A stretch of DNA of 24,656 bases. Source: DASYQV01 sp036005125. GTDB lineage: Bacteria > Acidobacteriota > Vicinamibacteria > Vicinamibacterales > UBA2999. Within the stretch, counting starts at the first letter, position 1. Each line of letters starts with the position of its first letter. Location: the NCBI GenBank assembly GCA_036005125.1, contig DASYQV010000286.1:1-24656 (forward strand), written 5' to 3'. Positions 16,448 through 23,351 of this stretch are shown here, in pieces. The notes beneath the pieces are model-generated. The model was not told the origin of the DNA, searched no databases, and saw only the letters and a program-made list of their open reading frames with translations. A program made the position numbers and the translations under genes.

Positions 16448-16475
16448 GCCGTTCCGAAAATCCGGGAGGGCGAAC

Positions 16476-17582
16476 ATGATCTCTCCACGGCAGTGCACCT
16501 ACGCCGTTTCGCTGGCAATGCTGCTGGTATCGGCACGCTCCACTCTCTTCACGAGCGTCGCGGGTCAACAGCCGGCCGCGTCGTACACGCCCGGCCGAAC
16601 GCCGTGGGGCGATCCCGACCTCCAGGGCGTCTACGACTTCCAGAGCGATGTCCCGTTCCAGCGGCCGCTGGATCTGGGAAACAAAGCCGTGTTTGCCTCG
16701 CCGGAAGAGAAAGCGGCGTACCAACAGCGTGTCCGCACGAATCGGGCTCGGACGAGTCGGCCGGCGGCGCCGAATGTCGGCAGCTATGGCGCGGAGTGGA
16801 CGCCGCGCGATGTCGTTCCCAACCTTCGCACCTCGTTGCTTCAGGACCCGGCGGACGGGAGGCTGCCTCCGATGACGCCGGAGGCTCTCAGGAAATACCA
16901 GGCGCTCACCGAATACAGGCGTGCCCACCTCAGCGCGTACGAGACGTACGAGGATGTAGGAACCTACGAACGCTGCCTCTCCCGGCCGATGCCCAGGATC
17001 AATCAGGGCTACAACAGCGGCACATTGATTGTTCAAAGCCCTGGGTGGATCGTGTTTCTTTACGAACAACTCGATACGCGGATCATCCCACTGGACGGCC
17101 GTCCGCATATCGATTCGAGCATCCGCCAGTGGAACGGTGACTCGCGGGGGCACTGGGAAGGCACGACGCTGGTGGTCGAAACGACGAACCTTTCCGATAA
17201 ACAGAAGGGCTTTCCTCCAGCCGACCTGCTCCGCGAAGGGAGAGAGGGCCTGATAACGACAGGGTCACCGCTCGGAGATGAGATTGCCGTCGGCGTTCTG
17301 TACGACGAGCTCGGCAGGAGCGGGTATCCCCAGGGGAACTTCCGCCTGATCGAGCGCTATACGCCCGTCGACGCGAACACGATCAACTACGAAGCAACAG
17401 TTCACGATCCGACTACGTGGACGAGACCATTCACGTACCTCATGCCGTGGCGGCGGGAGCCTAATTATCAGGTCTACGAATACGCCTGCCATGAATCCAA
17501 CTACGGTCTCCGCAACGCGCTCGCTGCAGCTCGCTATCAGGAAAAGCTGGCCGCCGAGGCTGCAAGGCAACCTCGTAAGTGA
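16476..17582 (+). CDS. Secreted GRPDLxGxW-family protein, paralogue 2
   Basis: A 368-residue exported protein with a signal peptide (about 1-31, VAGQQ cleavage region). Family landmarks are GDPDLQGVY (45-53, the Trp replaced by Tyr), ADGRLPPMT (126-134), Cys167, IVQSPGWIVFLYE (185-197), IIPLDGRPHI (203-212), GDSRGHWEGTTLVVETTN (221-238), ERYTPVDANTINYEATV (293-309), TTWTRPF and YEYACHESN (334-342). It carries an extra segment of about 40 residues (240-285) compared with paralogue 1. GGGAGGG precedes ATG 16476 by 5 nt. The next paralogue starts 3 bp after its stop. Confidence 0.87.
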   Translation: MISPRQCTYAVSLAMLLVSARSTLFTSVAGQQPAASYTPGRTPWGDPDLQGVYDFQSDVPFQRPLDLGNKAVFASPEEKAAYQQRVRTNRARTSRPAAPNVGSYGAEWTPRDVVPNLRTSLLQDPADGRLPPMTPEALRKYQALTEYRRAHLSAYETYEDVGTYERCLSRPMPRINQGYNSGTLIVQSPGWIVFLYEQLDTRIIPLDGRPHIDSSIRQWNGDSRGHWEGTTLVVETTNLSDKQKGFPPADLLREGREGLITTGSPLGDEIAVGVLYDELGRSGYPQGNFRLIERYTPVDANTINYEATVHDPTTWTRPFTYLMPWRREPNYQVYEYACHESNYGLRNALAAARYQEKLAAEAARQPRK

Positions 17583-17585
17583 TCG

Positions 17586-18413
17586 ATGAGTACACGAACC
17601 AGGCGCCTATTGAGCTCCTGCGCCGTTGCCGTGGCCATCTTCGCCGTCTGGCCCACGAGCAATCCGAGCGGAGGACAGCAGCCAACCGCCCAAGGCCCGC
17701 TTCGACGTACGGCGGAGGGCAGGCCCGACTTGAACGGCATATGGCAGACCATCGGGACAGCGAATTGGGATCTCGAGGGTCACGAGGCGCGCCCTTCGAC
17801 CGTACTTGCGCTCGGTGCGGTCGGCGCCGTCCCGCCGGGGCTTGGCGTCGTCGAGGGCGGAAAGATTCCGTACCAGCCGTGGGCGGCCGCGAGGAAACAG
17901 GAAAACACAAAGAACTGGCTTGCGCTGGATCCGGAGGTCAAGTGCTTTCTCCCCGGCGTGCCGCGCGCAACGTACCTCCCGTATCCGTTTCAGGTCTTTC
18001 AGAGTCCCGGCCGGCTCCTGATCGTTTACGGGTACTCCTACGCGCGCCGGGAAATCAACATGGTCCCGCGCGGGAAGGCGCCGGTGGATTTCTGGATGGG
18101 GTGGTCCGACGGCCGGTGGGACGGAGACACGTTGATCGTCGACGTAACGAGCTTCAACGATCAGACCTGGTTCGACCGGGCGGGAAACTTCCATAGCGAT
18201 CAGCTGCACGTAATCGAACGGTATACGCCGATCACGCCTTACCACATCGCATACGAAGCCACGATCGAAGACCCCAAGGTGTTCACGAGACCGTGGAAAA
18301 TCAGCATGCCGCTCTATCGCGTCGTGGACAGGAACGCGCAACTGTTGGAGTTCAAGTGCGTCGAGTTGACGGAGGAACTGCTCTACGGCGATGTCGTCAA
18401 GAAGAGGAAGTAG
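17586..18413 (+). CDS. Secreted GRPDLxGxW-family protein, paralogue 3 (short form)
   Basis: A 275-residue, more divergent copy. The signal peptide spans about 1-31. It keeps GRPDLNGIW (45-53), Cys120 (EVKCFLPGVPR), FQSPGRLLIVY, the SDGRWDGDTLIVDVTSFND block (174-192), VIERYTPI, YEATIEDP and TRPWKISMP. The region that in the others reads IIPLDGRPH is replaced by INMVPRGKAPVDFW, and the terminal CHExN motif is FKCVEL, so Cys258 remains but the His is lost. Its ATG lies 3 bp after the stop of paralogue 2, so expression is probably coupled. Function is unknown. Confidence 0.85.
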   Translation: MSTRTRRLLSSCAVAVAIFAVWPTSNPSGGQQPTAQGPLRRTAEGRPDLNGIWQTIGTANWDLEGHEARPSTVLALGAVGAVPPGLGVVEGGKIPYQPWAAARKQENTKNWLALDPEVKCFLPGVPRATYLPYPFQVFQSPGRLLIVYGYSYARREINMVPRGKAPVDFWMGWSDGRWDGDTLIVDVTSFNDQTWFDRAGNFHSDQLHVIERYTPITPYHIAYEATIEDPKVFTRPWKISMPLYRVVDRNAQLLEFKCVELTEELLYGDVVKKRK

Positions 18414-18467
18414 GGCGGCTGTTGTTCGCCAAATCAAGCCCGGACCGGAACGGGTGATTCGCAGGGT

Positions 18468-18501
18468 CTCGAACGACACTCGGCGAGTGTCGGACTTCGA
18501 G
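18468..18501. terminator. Bidirectional hairpin between convergent genes
   Basis: CTCGAA-CGACACTC (18468-18481), loop GGC, GAGTGTCG (18485-18492), a 3-nt bulge, then TTCGAG (18496-18501). The 14 base pairs lie between the stop of paralogue 3 (18413) and the stop of the convergent PepSY gene (18524), the expected place for a shared terminator. Confidence 0.6.
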
Positions 18502-18523
18502 TTTCGCAGCCGCGCTGTCCCAT

Positions 18524-19489
18524 CTAAACGGAGACTTTTGCTTCTCTCGTCCTCACCTGAGCCTTCTTTCGGACCACGCGGTTCCACCACATGACCACGC
18601 CGGTCACGAACATGGCCGCGGGCGCGAGTCCAAAGAGGGCCCAGACAGCCTTTGTCGTCCAGTCGCAGAGGCCGGACCGGATGCTGCACGGGATCCCTAT
18701 GCCGCCGATACGGCCGAAGTGCAGGTAGGCGAGCCAGGAAATAACCCAGTCGACGGTGCGCTCCCCCGCATTGGCTTGCGTGAGGGGCTCGAGCCAGTCG
18801 GCGAAATCCTGGAAGGTCCCGGGGTTACCGAGATAGGCTCCGCTCATCCCGAACAGGAAGATAAATCCAAGGCTCCAGAAGCCGATCATGCTGTGCAGGT
18901 TCCAGATGAAGCGTCGCCATCCGACGTTTCTGCGAACGGTCAGGCTTTGTCGCCACGTCTTGATCCCCGGCCACCAGACGACGATGCCTGTGCACGAGAG
19001 GACGACGAGCAGGAGCGCGCCGACGCCGTTGACCTTGCGACCAGTGTCGCCGGCGAACAGATCGTCGTGTAAATCGAGAAGCCTTCTGATGAGCCGGAGG
19101 CCGAGCGATACCGAATCACCGAGATCTTGTCCTGTGTAAGGGTCGAAGAGGCGAGCTTTCCGATCGCTACTACGTTCCAGAGAAACGTCGACGGCTTGAT
19201 CGGGATTCGGCGCTCGATTGATGCCGGCAACAGAGTATCCGGGATACGCGCGCGTGGCTGCCGCTTTCAGTTCGTCGTCGGTCAACTGGGGACCTGACCC
19301 CGTCACGATGATCGGGTCGCGTGTCGCTGCAAAGGCCAGCTCGTTGCGCCAGACAAGGACGCTTCCGGTCACGCTGACCAGGAGCAGATACAGGCCGGCG
19401 CCAATCCCGGTCCATAGATGAACCTGGAAGATCGCCTTGCGCAGCCACGTGGTCTGTGGTTGCCGAATCCAACGCTGCCAATAGCTCAT
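18524..19489 (-). CDS. PepSY-associated transmembrane protein
   Basis: A 321-residue inner-membrane protein of the PepSY_TM family. Membrane segments are at about 22-46 (HLWTGIGAGLYLLLVSVTG), 150-172 (GALLLVVLSCTGIVVWWPG), 196-220 (HSMIGFWSLGFIFLFGMSG) and 282-303 (VWALFGLAPAAMFVTGVVMW). A periplasmic PepSY-like domain lies between the first two (LKAAATRAYPGYSVAGINR; RLFDPYTGQDLGD). Conserved His residues occur in VHLW, LLDLHDD, NLHSM and YLHFG. Members often accompany siderophore uptake or act in flavin/metal reduction; no such gene is adjacent here. ATG 19489 follows GAGGAGAG closely. It is divergent from the NTPase gene. Confidence 0.88.
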   Translation of the reverse strand: MSYWQRWIRQPQTTWLRKAIFQVHLWTGIGAGLYLLLVSVTGSVLVWRNELAFAATRDPIIVTGSGPQLTDDELKAAATRAYPGYSVAGINRAPNPDQAVDVSLERSSDRKARLFDPYTGQDLGDSVSLGLRLIRRLLDLHDDLFAGDTGRKVNGVGALLLVVLSCTGIVVWWPGIKTWRQSLTVRRNVGWRRFIWNLHSMIGFWSLGFIFLFGMSGAYLGNPGTFQDFADWLEPLTQANAGERTVDWVISWLAYLHFGRIGGIGIPCSIRSGLCDWTTKAVWALFGLAPAAMFVTGVVMWWNRVVRKKAQVRTREAKVSV

Positions 19490-19580
19490 GTCTCTCCTCG
19501 ACGAACGATGTCCGACAGGCGATCGAGTCCGAGTGACGTTGACCGGCGGCCAATCTTACCAGTCAAAGGCTCTGCCCAGG

Positions 19581-19586
19581 TATGCT
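19581..19586 (+). promoter_or_regulatory. Possible -10 box of the THEP1 gene
   Basis: TATGCT ends 5 nt before the chosen GTG at 19592, so the transcript would begin at or near the start codon. No clear -35 is visible. Confidence 0.3.
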
Positions 19587-19591
19587 GTGGC

Positions 19592-20110
19592 GTGGCGCTG
19601 CTCTTGACCGGTCCGCCGGGGTCCGGGAAGACGACAGTCCTTCGCACCGCCGCGCAGCAGCTCGCAGGGTTCAGGCTCGTGGGATTCTATACCGAGGAAA
19701 TCCGTGCAGGTCGCGAGCGGCGCGGATTCCGGCTGGTGACGTTCGGCGGCGACGAGGCGATCATCGCCCACGTCAACCTGCCGCCCCCACGTGTCAGCAA
19801 GTACGGTGTCGACGTGGCCGCCATCGACCGGTTCGCGGCCACGCTGCGGGATTCGGGCAGCCGCTCCGCGGTATATCTCGTTGACGAAATCGGCAAGATG
19901 GAGTGCTTCTCGGCCGCGTTCGTCGAAGCCACGAGGCAACTCCTCGATACGGGACGGCCGCTTGTCGCCACCGTCGCGCAGCGCGGAGGCGGGTTCATCG
20001 ACGAGGTGAAGCGCCGGCGCGACGTTGAGGTGTGGGACGTGACGCGCGCGACGCGCGATAAGCTGCCCGGACACGTAGTGGCCTGGATCCAGCAGCGCCT
20101 GCGGCAGTGA
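19592..20110 (+). CDS. THEP1-type nucleoside-triphosphatase
   Basis: A 172-residue P-loop NTPase. Walker A is LTGPPGSGKTT (5-15); the family signature continues with GFYTEEIRAGRERRGF, the Walker B-type segment YLVDEIGKME, and VATVAQRGGGFIDEVK. THEP1 enzymes (human NTPCR and archaeal homologues) hydrolyse NTPs to NDPs in vitro; their cellular role is unclear. GTG 19592 was selected because THEP1 proteins begin a few residues before Walker A. Although the frame is open back to 19418, that section runs through the divergent PepSY gene. No Shine-Dalgarno is visible. A small gene follows after 27 bp. Confidence 0.85.
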   Translation: MALLLTGPPGSGKTTVLRTAAQQLAGFRLVGFYTEEIRAGRERRGFRLVTFGGDEAIIAHVNLPPPRVSKYGVDVAAIDRFAATLRDSGSRSAVYLVDEIGKMECFSAAFVEATRQLLDTGRPLVATVAQRGGGFIDEVKRRRDVEVWDVTRATRDKLPGHVVAWIQQRLRQ

Positions 20111-20137
20111 CGCATTGACAGCTGGCCTCGTGACATC

Positions 20138-20398
20138 GTGGCCGTCAAGACACAGACCGAGGAAGAGCTGCTCGACAGCTACGATGCCGGCGCGCGCGGA
20201 CGTATGCGGGCGCTGCGCGGGAGATTCCGGCTGAGAAGCCACGAGACGGGCAAAACGAGCGGGGAGTTCACCGCGATCCATGGCAAGACGGGCGAGCTGA
20301 CCGCGGTGCCCCTGCGGCTCGTCTATCAGCCGCGATGGTGGCTGCGCACGGAGCTCGTGCTGGATGACGCGACGAGCTTTTCCGCGCTGAGACGTTGA
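20138..20398 (+). CDS. Small hypothetical protein
   Basis: An 86-residue ORF starting with GTG, 27 bp after the THEP1 gene. The product has an acidic helical start (TEEELLDSYDAG), a basic middle (RMRALRGRFRLRSHETGK) and a strand-rich end (LTAVPLRLVYQPRWWLRTELVL). No membrane segment or known domain is recognised. Codons are GC-rich at third positions, like the neighbours. It may be cotranscribed with THEP1. Confidence 0.5.
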   Translation: MAVKTQTEEELLDSYDAGARGRMRALRGRFRLRSHETGKTSGEFTAIHGKTGELTAVPLRLVYQPRWWLRTELVLDDATSFSALRR

Positions 20399-20478
20399 CG
20401 CGCGCGCTCACGCGTCGATCTGGCGGAGGCAGCGATCCAGTTCGAGCTGCCGGGTGCCACGAACGCGACCGATCACGC

Positions 20479-20853
20479 TCACGCCCAAAGGATGGGCACG
20501 TCGTACGCCCGGAATTGAGGATCGTGCGTGACGACGGTGGCCTTTTCACACTGTGCTTGAGCAACCAGCATGCGATCGAAGGGGTCACGGTGGTGTGACG
20601 GTAGCAGCGTCAATCGCTCCGTGTGCACCAAGGTGACCGGGAGTGCGGTAAAGCCGCTGTCATCCACCATCCAGCCAAACGGTTCCCTCAGCCGCAACCT
20701 GCCCAGCGCGATCTTGATCGCGACTTCCCACCCAGAGGCAGCGCTGACGAGTACCGACTCTGCTCGCGACACGACTGTCCGGACGTTTCGGGGCAGCCTG
20801 ACGCTATCGGCGCGCCACCACAGGAACACGTGGGTGTCCAGGAGTAGGTTCAC
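20479..20853 (-). CDS. vapC: PIN-domain toxin, VapC-like
   Basis: A 124-residue PIN-domain ribonuclease, the probable toxin of a type II toxin-antitoxin pair. The acidic metal-binding set is complete: Asp6 (LLLDTH), Glu43 (SGWEVAIK), Asp93 (HRDPFDRMLVAQA) and Asp111 (VVTHDPQF). VapC toxins cut tRNA or rRNA; this target is unknown. It starts with GTG at 20853, overlapping the antitoxin stop as GTGA, which ties toxin translation to that of the antitoxin. Full length suggests it is active. Confidence 0.9.
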   Translation of the reverse strand: MNLLLDTHVFLWWRADSVRLPRNVRTVVSRAESVLVSAASGWEVAIKIALGRLRLREPFGWMVDDSGFTALPVTLVHTERLTLLPSHHRDPFDRMLVAQAQCEKATVVTHDPQFRAYDVPILWA

Positions 20854-21134
20854 CGTTTTGCTCTATGTTTCTTGACGAGCTCCGCCGGCTGTTGACCGGG
20901 CCGCCCCTCGAATGCTGCGAGTACATCGTCAGACAGAGGCGCATCAAATTCCCGGCTGATCCAGATACGACCCTTCGAGCCCCCGGGGCGCCGGCGAGCG
21001 CGTGGCTTGAGAGGGACGAGACGGGCACGCGGCACGCCGGCCTTGGCGATGACGATCTCTGCGCCGGCCGCCGCTTCCTCGACCAGCGACGACAATTGCG
21101 ACTTCGCCTCGTAGAGGTTGAGCATTTTCGCCAT
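20850..21134 (-). CDS. Phd/YefM-family antitoxin
   Basis: A 94-residue antitoxin. The N-terminal DNA-binding fold matches Phd/YefM: LNLYEAKSQLSSLVEEAAAG (5-24) then EIVIAKAGVPRARLVPL (26-42). The C-terminal half (RRRPGGSKGRIWIS, FDAPLSDDVLAAF) is the toxin-neutralising arm of VapC-partnered Phd proteins. It overlaps the toxin start (GTGA). The ATG at 21134 has no Shine-Dalgarno but lies 6 nt after a good -10 box, so the transcript is probably leaderless; an alternative ATG is at 21125. It probably represses its own promoter. Confidence 0.88.
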   Translation of the reverse strand: MAKMLNLYEAKSQLSSLVEEAAAGAEIVIAKAGVPRARLVPLKPRARRRPGGSKGRIWISREFDAPLSDDVLAAFEGRPGQQPAELVKKHRAKR

Positions 21135-21140
21135 TGCTCA

Positions 21141-21169
21141 ATCGTACGGCGATGCCTGCAGTTGGTCAA
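21141..21169 (-). promoter_or_regulatory. Promoter of the toxin-antitoxin operon
   Basis: On the minus strand TTGACC (21164-21169), 17 bp, TACGAT (21141-21146). The antitoxin ATG lies 6 nt downstream, so the message is expected to start at or beside the start codon. Confidence 0.65.
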
Positions 21170-21178
21170 GTTGGTCAA
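21161..21178. repeat. Tandem 9-bp repeat overlapping the -35 box (candidate operator)
   Basis: GTTGGTCAA occurs twice without a gap (21161-21169 and 21170-21178). The first copy contains the -35 hexamer of the toxin-antitoxin promoter. Such placement suits repression by the Phd-like antitoxin, although Phd sites are commonly palindromic. Confidence 0.5.
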
Positions 21179-21224
21179 CAGACTTCTACCGGGGGAAAGC
21201 AGAAGCGACCCGATTCATGGAGCC

Positions 21225-21369
21225 GGCAGGGCCTGCCAGAGCCCTTGCTCGGCGCGCGAAGCGCGCCAACAAGACACTGCGCGAACTAATCAAGGGCTCT
21301 GCCGGGCCGGGGTCCCCAACGCGCGGTTTTGGCGCGTTGGGGTGGAAGATATCGAGGGCAGAGCCCTTG
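21225..21369. repeat. Nested inverted-repeat element with alternative pairing
   Basis: A 145-bp intergenic stretch built from long inverted repeats. CAGAGCCCTTG at 21237-21247 and at 21359-21369 are direct copies, and CAAGGGCTCTG (21291-21301) is their inverse. The middle arm can pair with the left copy (11 bp, one mismatch, then 6 more pairs outward), enclosing GGCGCGC-GAA-GCGCGCC (21251-21267). Or it can pair with the right copy (13 bp), enclosing a perfect 11-bp stem CCCCAACGCGC/GCGCGTTGGGG (21314-21324/21332-21342). A further palindrome GGCAGGGCCTGCC lies at 21225-21237. The right arm ends 1 bp from the stop codon of paralogue 4. It may be a dispersed repeat, a terminator, or a structured RNA. 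Confidence 0.75.
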
Positions 21370-21370
21370 A

Positions 21371-22447
21371 CTAGTTCTCACGCTTCTTCGCAGCTTCCTC
21401 GGCGGCCTTCTCCGCTGCGCGCGCACCGGCAAGGATGCCCAGCATCCCTTCTCTGTTCCCCTCGTGACACGCATACTCGTAGATCTTGGCCTGAACCTGC
21501 TTGAGATCAATGGCGACGGTCCAGGGCCTGGCCCACGTCGTCGGGTCGTCGAGGGTGACTTCGTAGTTGATCGTATCCGGCGCGACACGGGTGAAGCGTT
21601 CGACGATATGCAGGTTTTCCGCCGATCCCAGAAAGTTGTTCTTGAAGGAGAAGTTCGTGGTGTCGACGATCAGCGTGTTGCCGTCCCATCGGCCCCGCGG
21701 GTCTCCGCTCAACCAGGGGATACTCCGGGAAAGATGCGGGCGCCCGTCCAGGGGAATGATGCGCGCGTCGTGGAACGTCTCCATCAAGAGCACGACGTAT
21801 CCGGGAGACTGCAGGATCTGAAAGTAACCGTAGAGGGGATCGCCGCTCGCGCCGGAACCGATTCTCGGTATCCCCGGAGTGATGCAACGGACGTTGTTGT
21901 TGAGATCCTCCGGACCCGCTGCAGCGACGTCCCGTGCCGTCGCGGCGGCCCGTCTCTGCCGCGCCTCGGGAGTCAACGCGGGAATTCGCCCGTCAGGCGG
22001 ATCCACGATGAGTGACGTTCGGTTGTCGAACTCCCTCTCGACCATGTAGACGGAAGTCCGTTGTGCACCCCTTGGATTCACATACCGGTCGGGATTGGCG
22101 AGGACAGCCAGGAAAAAACTATCTCCAAGAGCGATGTCAGCGTTTCCGTCCTTGAAGAGGCGATCCGCCCGTCGTTTCAGTTCAGCAACCTCCTCGGCAG
22201 TGAGAAACGCTCTCCCTTCCAACGCCTTCGGTCGTTCCAGAGGTGTTGCGCTCGTGTTCAGCCACACGCCCTGCAAGTCGGGTTGGCCGTCCGACGTGCG
22301 CGGTGGCGTCCACGCGTTCGCTGCGGTCGCAGGCTTCGCTCTCACGCTGCCTGCCGGGTCCTGGCCCGCAGCCGACAGGGGCACCAGGGAGCCGAACGTG
22401 AATGCAATCGTCAGGGCACCCGCGTATGCGAGAACACGGTCGTTCAT
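21371..22447 (-). CDS. Secreted GRPDLxGxW-family protein, paralogue 4
   Basis: A 358-residue exported protein, the same family as the three plus-strand copies. Signal peptide about 1-28 (LSAAGQ). Landmarks are GQPDLQGVW (54-62), LERP, LTAEEVAELKRRADRL, PDGRIPALTPEARQRR (151-166), Cys188 (NVRCITPGIPR), ILQSPGYVVLLME (211-223), IIPLDGRPHL (230-239), GDPRGRWDGNTLIVDTTNF (248-266), IVERFTRV, TTWARPWTV and YEYACHEGN (323-331). ATG 22447 is preferred over 22462 because AAGGAAA precedes it at good distance. It lies 39 bp after the HAD gene, with which it probably shares a transcript. It is nearly the same length as paralogue 1. Confidence 0.87.
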   Translation of the reverse strand: MNDRVLAYAGALTIAFTFGSLVPLSAAGQDPAGSVRAKPATAANAWTPPRTSDGQPDLQGVWLNTSATPLERPKALEGRAFLTAEEVAELKRRADRLFKDGNADIALGDSFFLAVLANPDRYVNPRGAQRTSVYMVEREFDNRTSLIVDPPDGRIPALTPEARQRRAAATARDVAAAGPEDLNNNVRCITPGIPRIGSGASGDPLYGYFQILQSPGYVVLLMETFHDARIIPLDGRPHLSRSIPWLSGDPRGRWDGNTLIVDTTNFSFKNNFLGSAENLHIVERFTRVAPDTINYEVTLDDPTTWARPWTVAIDLKQVQAKIYEYACHEGNREGMLGILAGARAAEKAAEEAAKKREN

Positions 22448-22486
22448 TGATGTTTCCTTCATTTCAACACGTCATGGAGACGTCGT

Positions 22487-23209
22487 TCACGTCATGGCGT
22501 CTGCAAGTTCTGTGAAGTTTCCGACGACCAGCTCGGGTCGATAAGGCGTCTCTTCAAATGGCCTTCCACGGCGATTGATGAACGCGGTTTTCATTCCCGC
22601 GGCTTGTGCGCCAACGCAATCAAAGGCGTGATTCGCCACGTGCATGATACGGTCGATTGGCGTCTGGAGAATCTCAGCGGCCTTGCGATACGTCGCGCGG
22701 TGAGGCTTGAAATAGCCGGCGCCCGCGATCGAGATGTACCGGTCGAATGCGAACCTGATGTGCGGCCTGGCATTCTCCAGCATATCGGGGTCGCCGTTCG
22801 AGAGGATCGCGAGCGTGTATCGCATCTTCAGCCGCCCGAGCGCTTCGACGACGTCATCGAACGGCCGCAGCCGCTCGATCTGTGACACAAGAGACCGGAC
22901 TTCGTCCTGCGTATGCTGGATCCCGGAGCGCTCGAGCGTCAACGTGAGAGCGCGCCGGCCGATCTCCCGATACGAAGTATGGCCCCGATCGATGAGCGAA
23001 TCGATCATCGAATTCTCAAAATGCGTTCGCCTCCACCACGTCACGAATGACTCCGGACGACCGCTCCACCCTTTCGCCTGCAGGTAAGGCGTGACGGCGT
23101 CCGTCAACCCACCCTGCATGTCGACGACAGTGCCGTATAGATCGAAGGTCAGCACCTGGACGGACGCTCTCAGCTCTGCGACACTGCTGGTGCCAGTGGG
23201 AATGGGCAC
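22487..23209 (-). CDS. HAD-superfamily hydrolase, L-2-haloacid dehalogenase-like (type II)
   Basis: A 240-residue HAD hydrolase. Motif I is TFDLYGTVVD (21-30) with nucleophile Asp23 and Thr27. Motif II is LAILSNGDPDML, motif III YFKPHRATYRKA supplies the Lys, and the last motif is HVANHAFDCVGAQAAGMKTAFINRRG. The overall pattern matches type II L-2-haloacid dehalogenases. However, the final loop reads ANHAFD where the Pseudomonas enzyme has SSNAWD, so dehalogenase activity is not certain and phosphatase activity on a small metabolite is possible. GTG 23209 is chosen for the GGAAGG site 6 nt upstream and the normal family length; the frame is open to 23365. It is divergent from the UGSC-partner gene. 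Confidence 0.85.
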   Translation of the reverse strand: MPIPTGTSSVAELRASVQVLTFDLYGTVVDMQGGLTDAVTPYLQAKGWSGRPESFVTWWRRTHFENSMIDSLIDRGHTSYREIGRRALTLTLERSGIQHTQDEVRSLVSQIERLRPFDDVVEALGRLKMRYTLAILSNGDPDMLENARPHIRFAFDRYISIAGAGYFKPHRATYRKAAEILQTPIDRIMHVANHAFDCVGAQAAGMKTAFINRRGRPFEETPYRPELVVGNFTELADAMT

Positions 23210-23319
23210 ACTGAACCTTCCGTGCAGGGGCTCGTCCGCTGGCGAGACGACGGGCCACTCTGTTAGTGCCGTTCGGGGCCGGCGCCAGGAAACCGCAACG
23301 GGTGATGATCCCGATTGGA

Positions 23320-23325
23320 TATCAT
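23320..23325 (+). promoter_or_regulatory. Possible -10 box of the UGSC-partner operon
   Basis: TATCAT lies 26 nt before the GTG at 23352, with GGAGG at 23340-23344. No convincing -35 is visible in the 142-bp divergent space. Confidence 0.3.
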
Positions 23326-23351
23326 AGGCCCTTACGGGCGGAGGTCCACAT

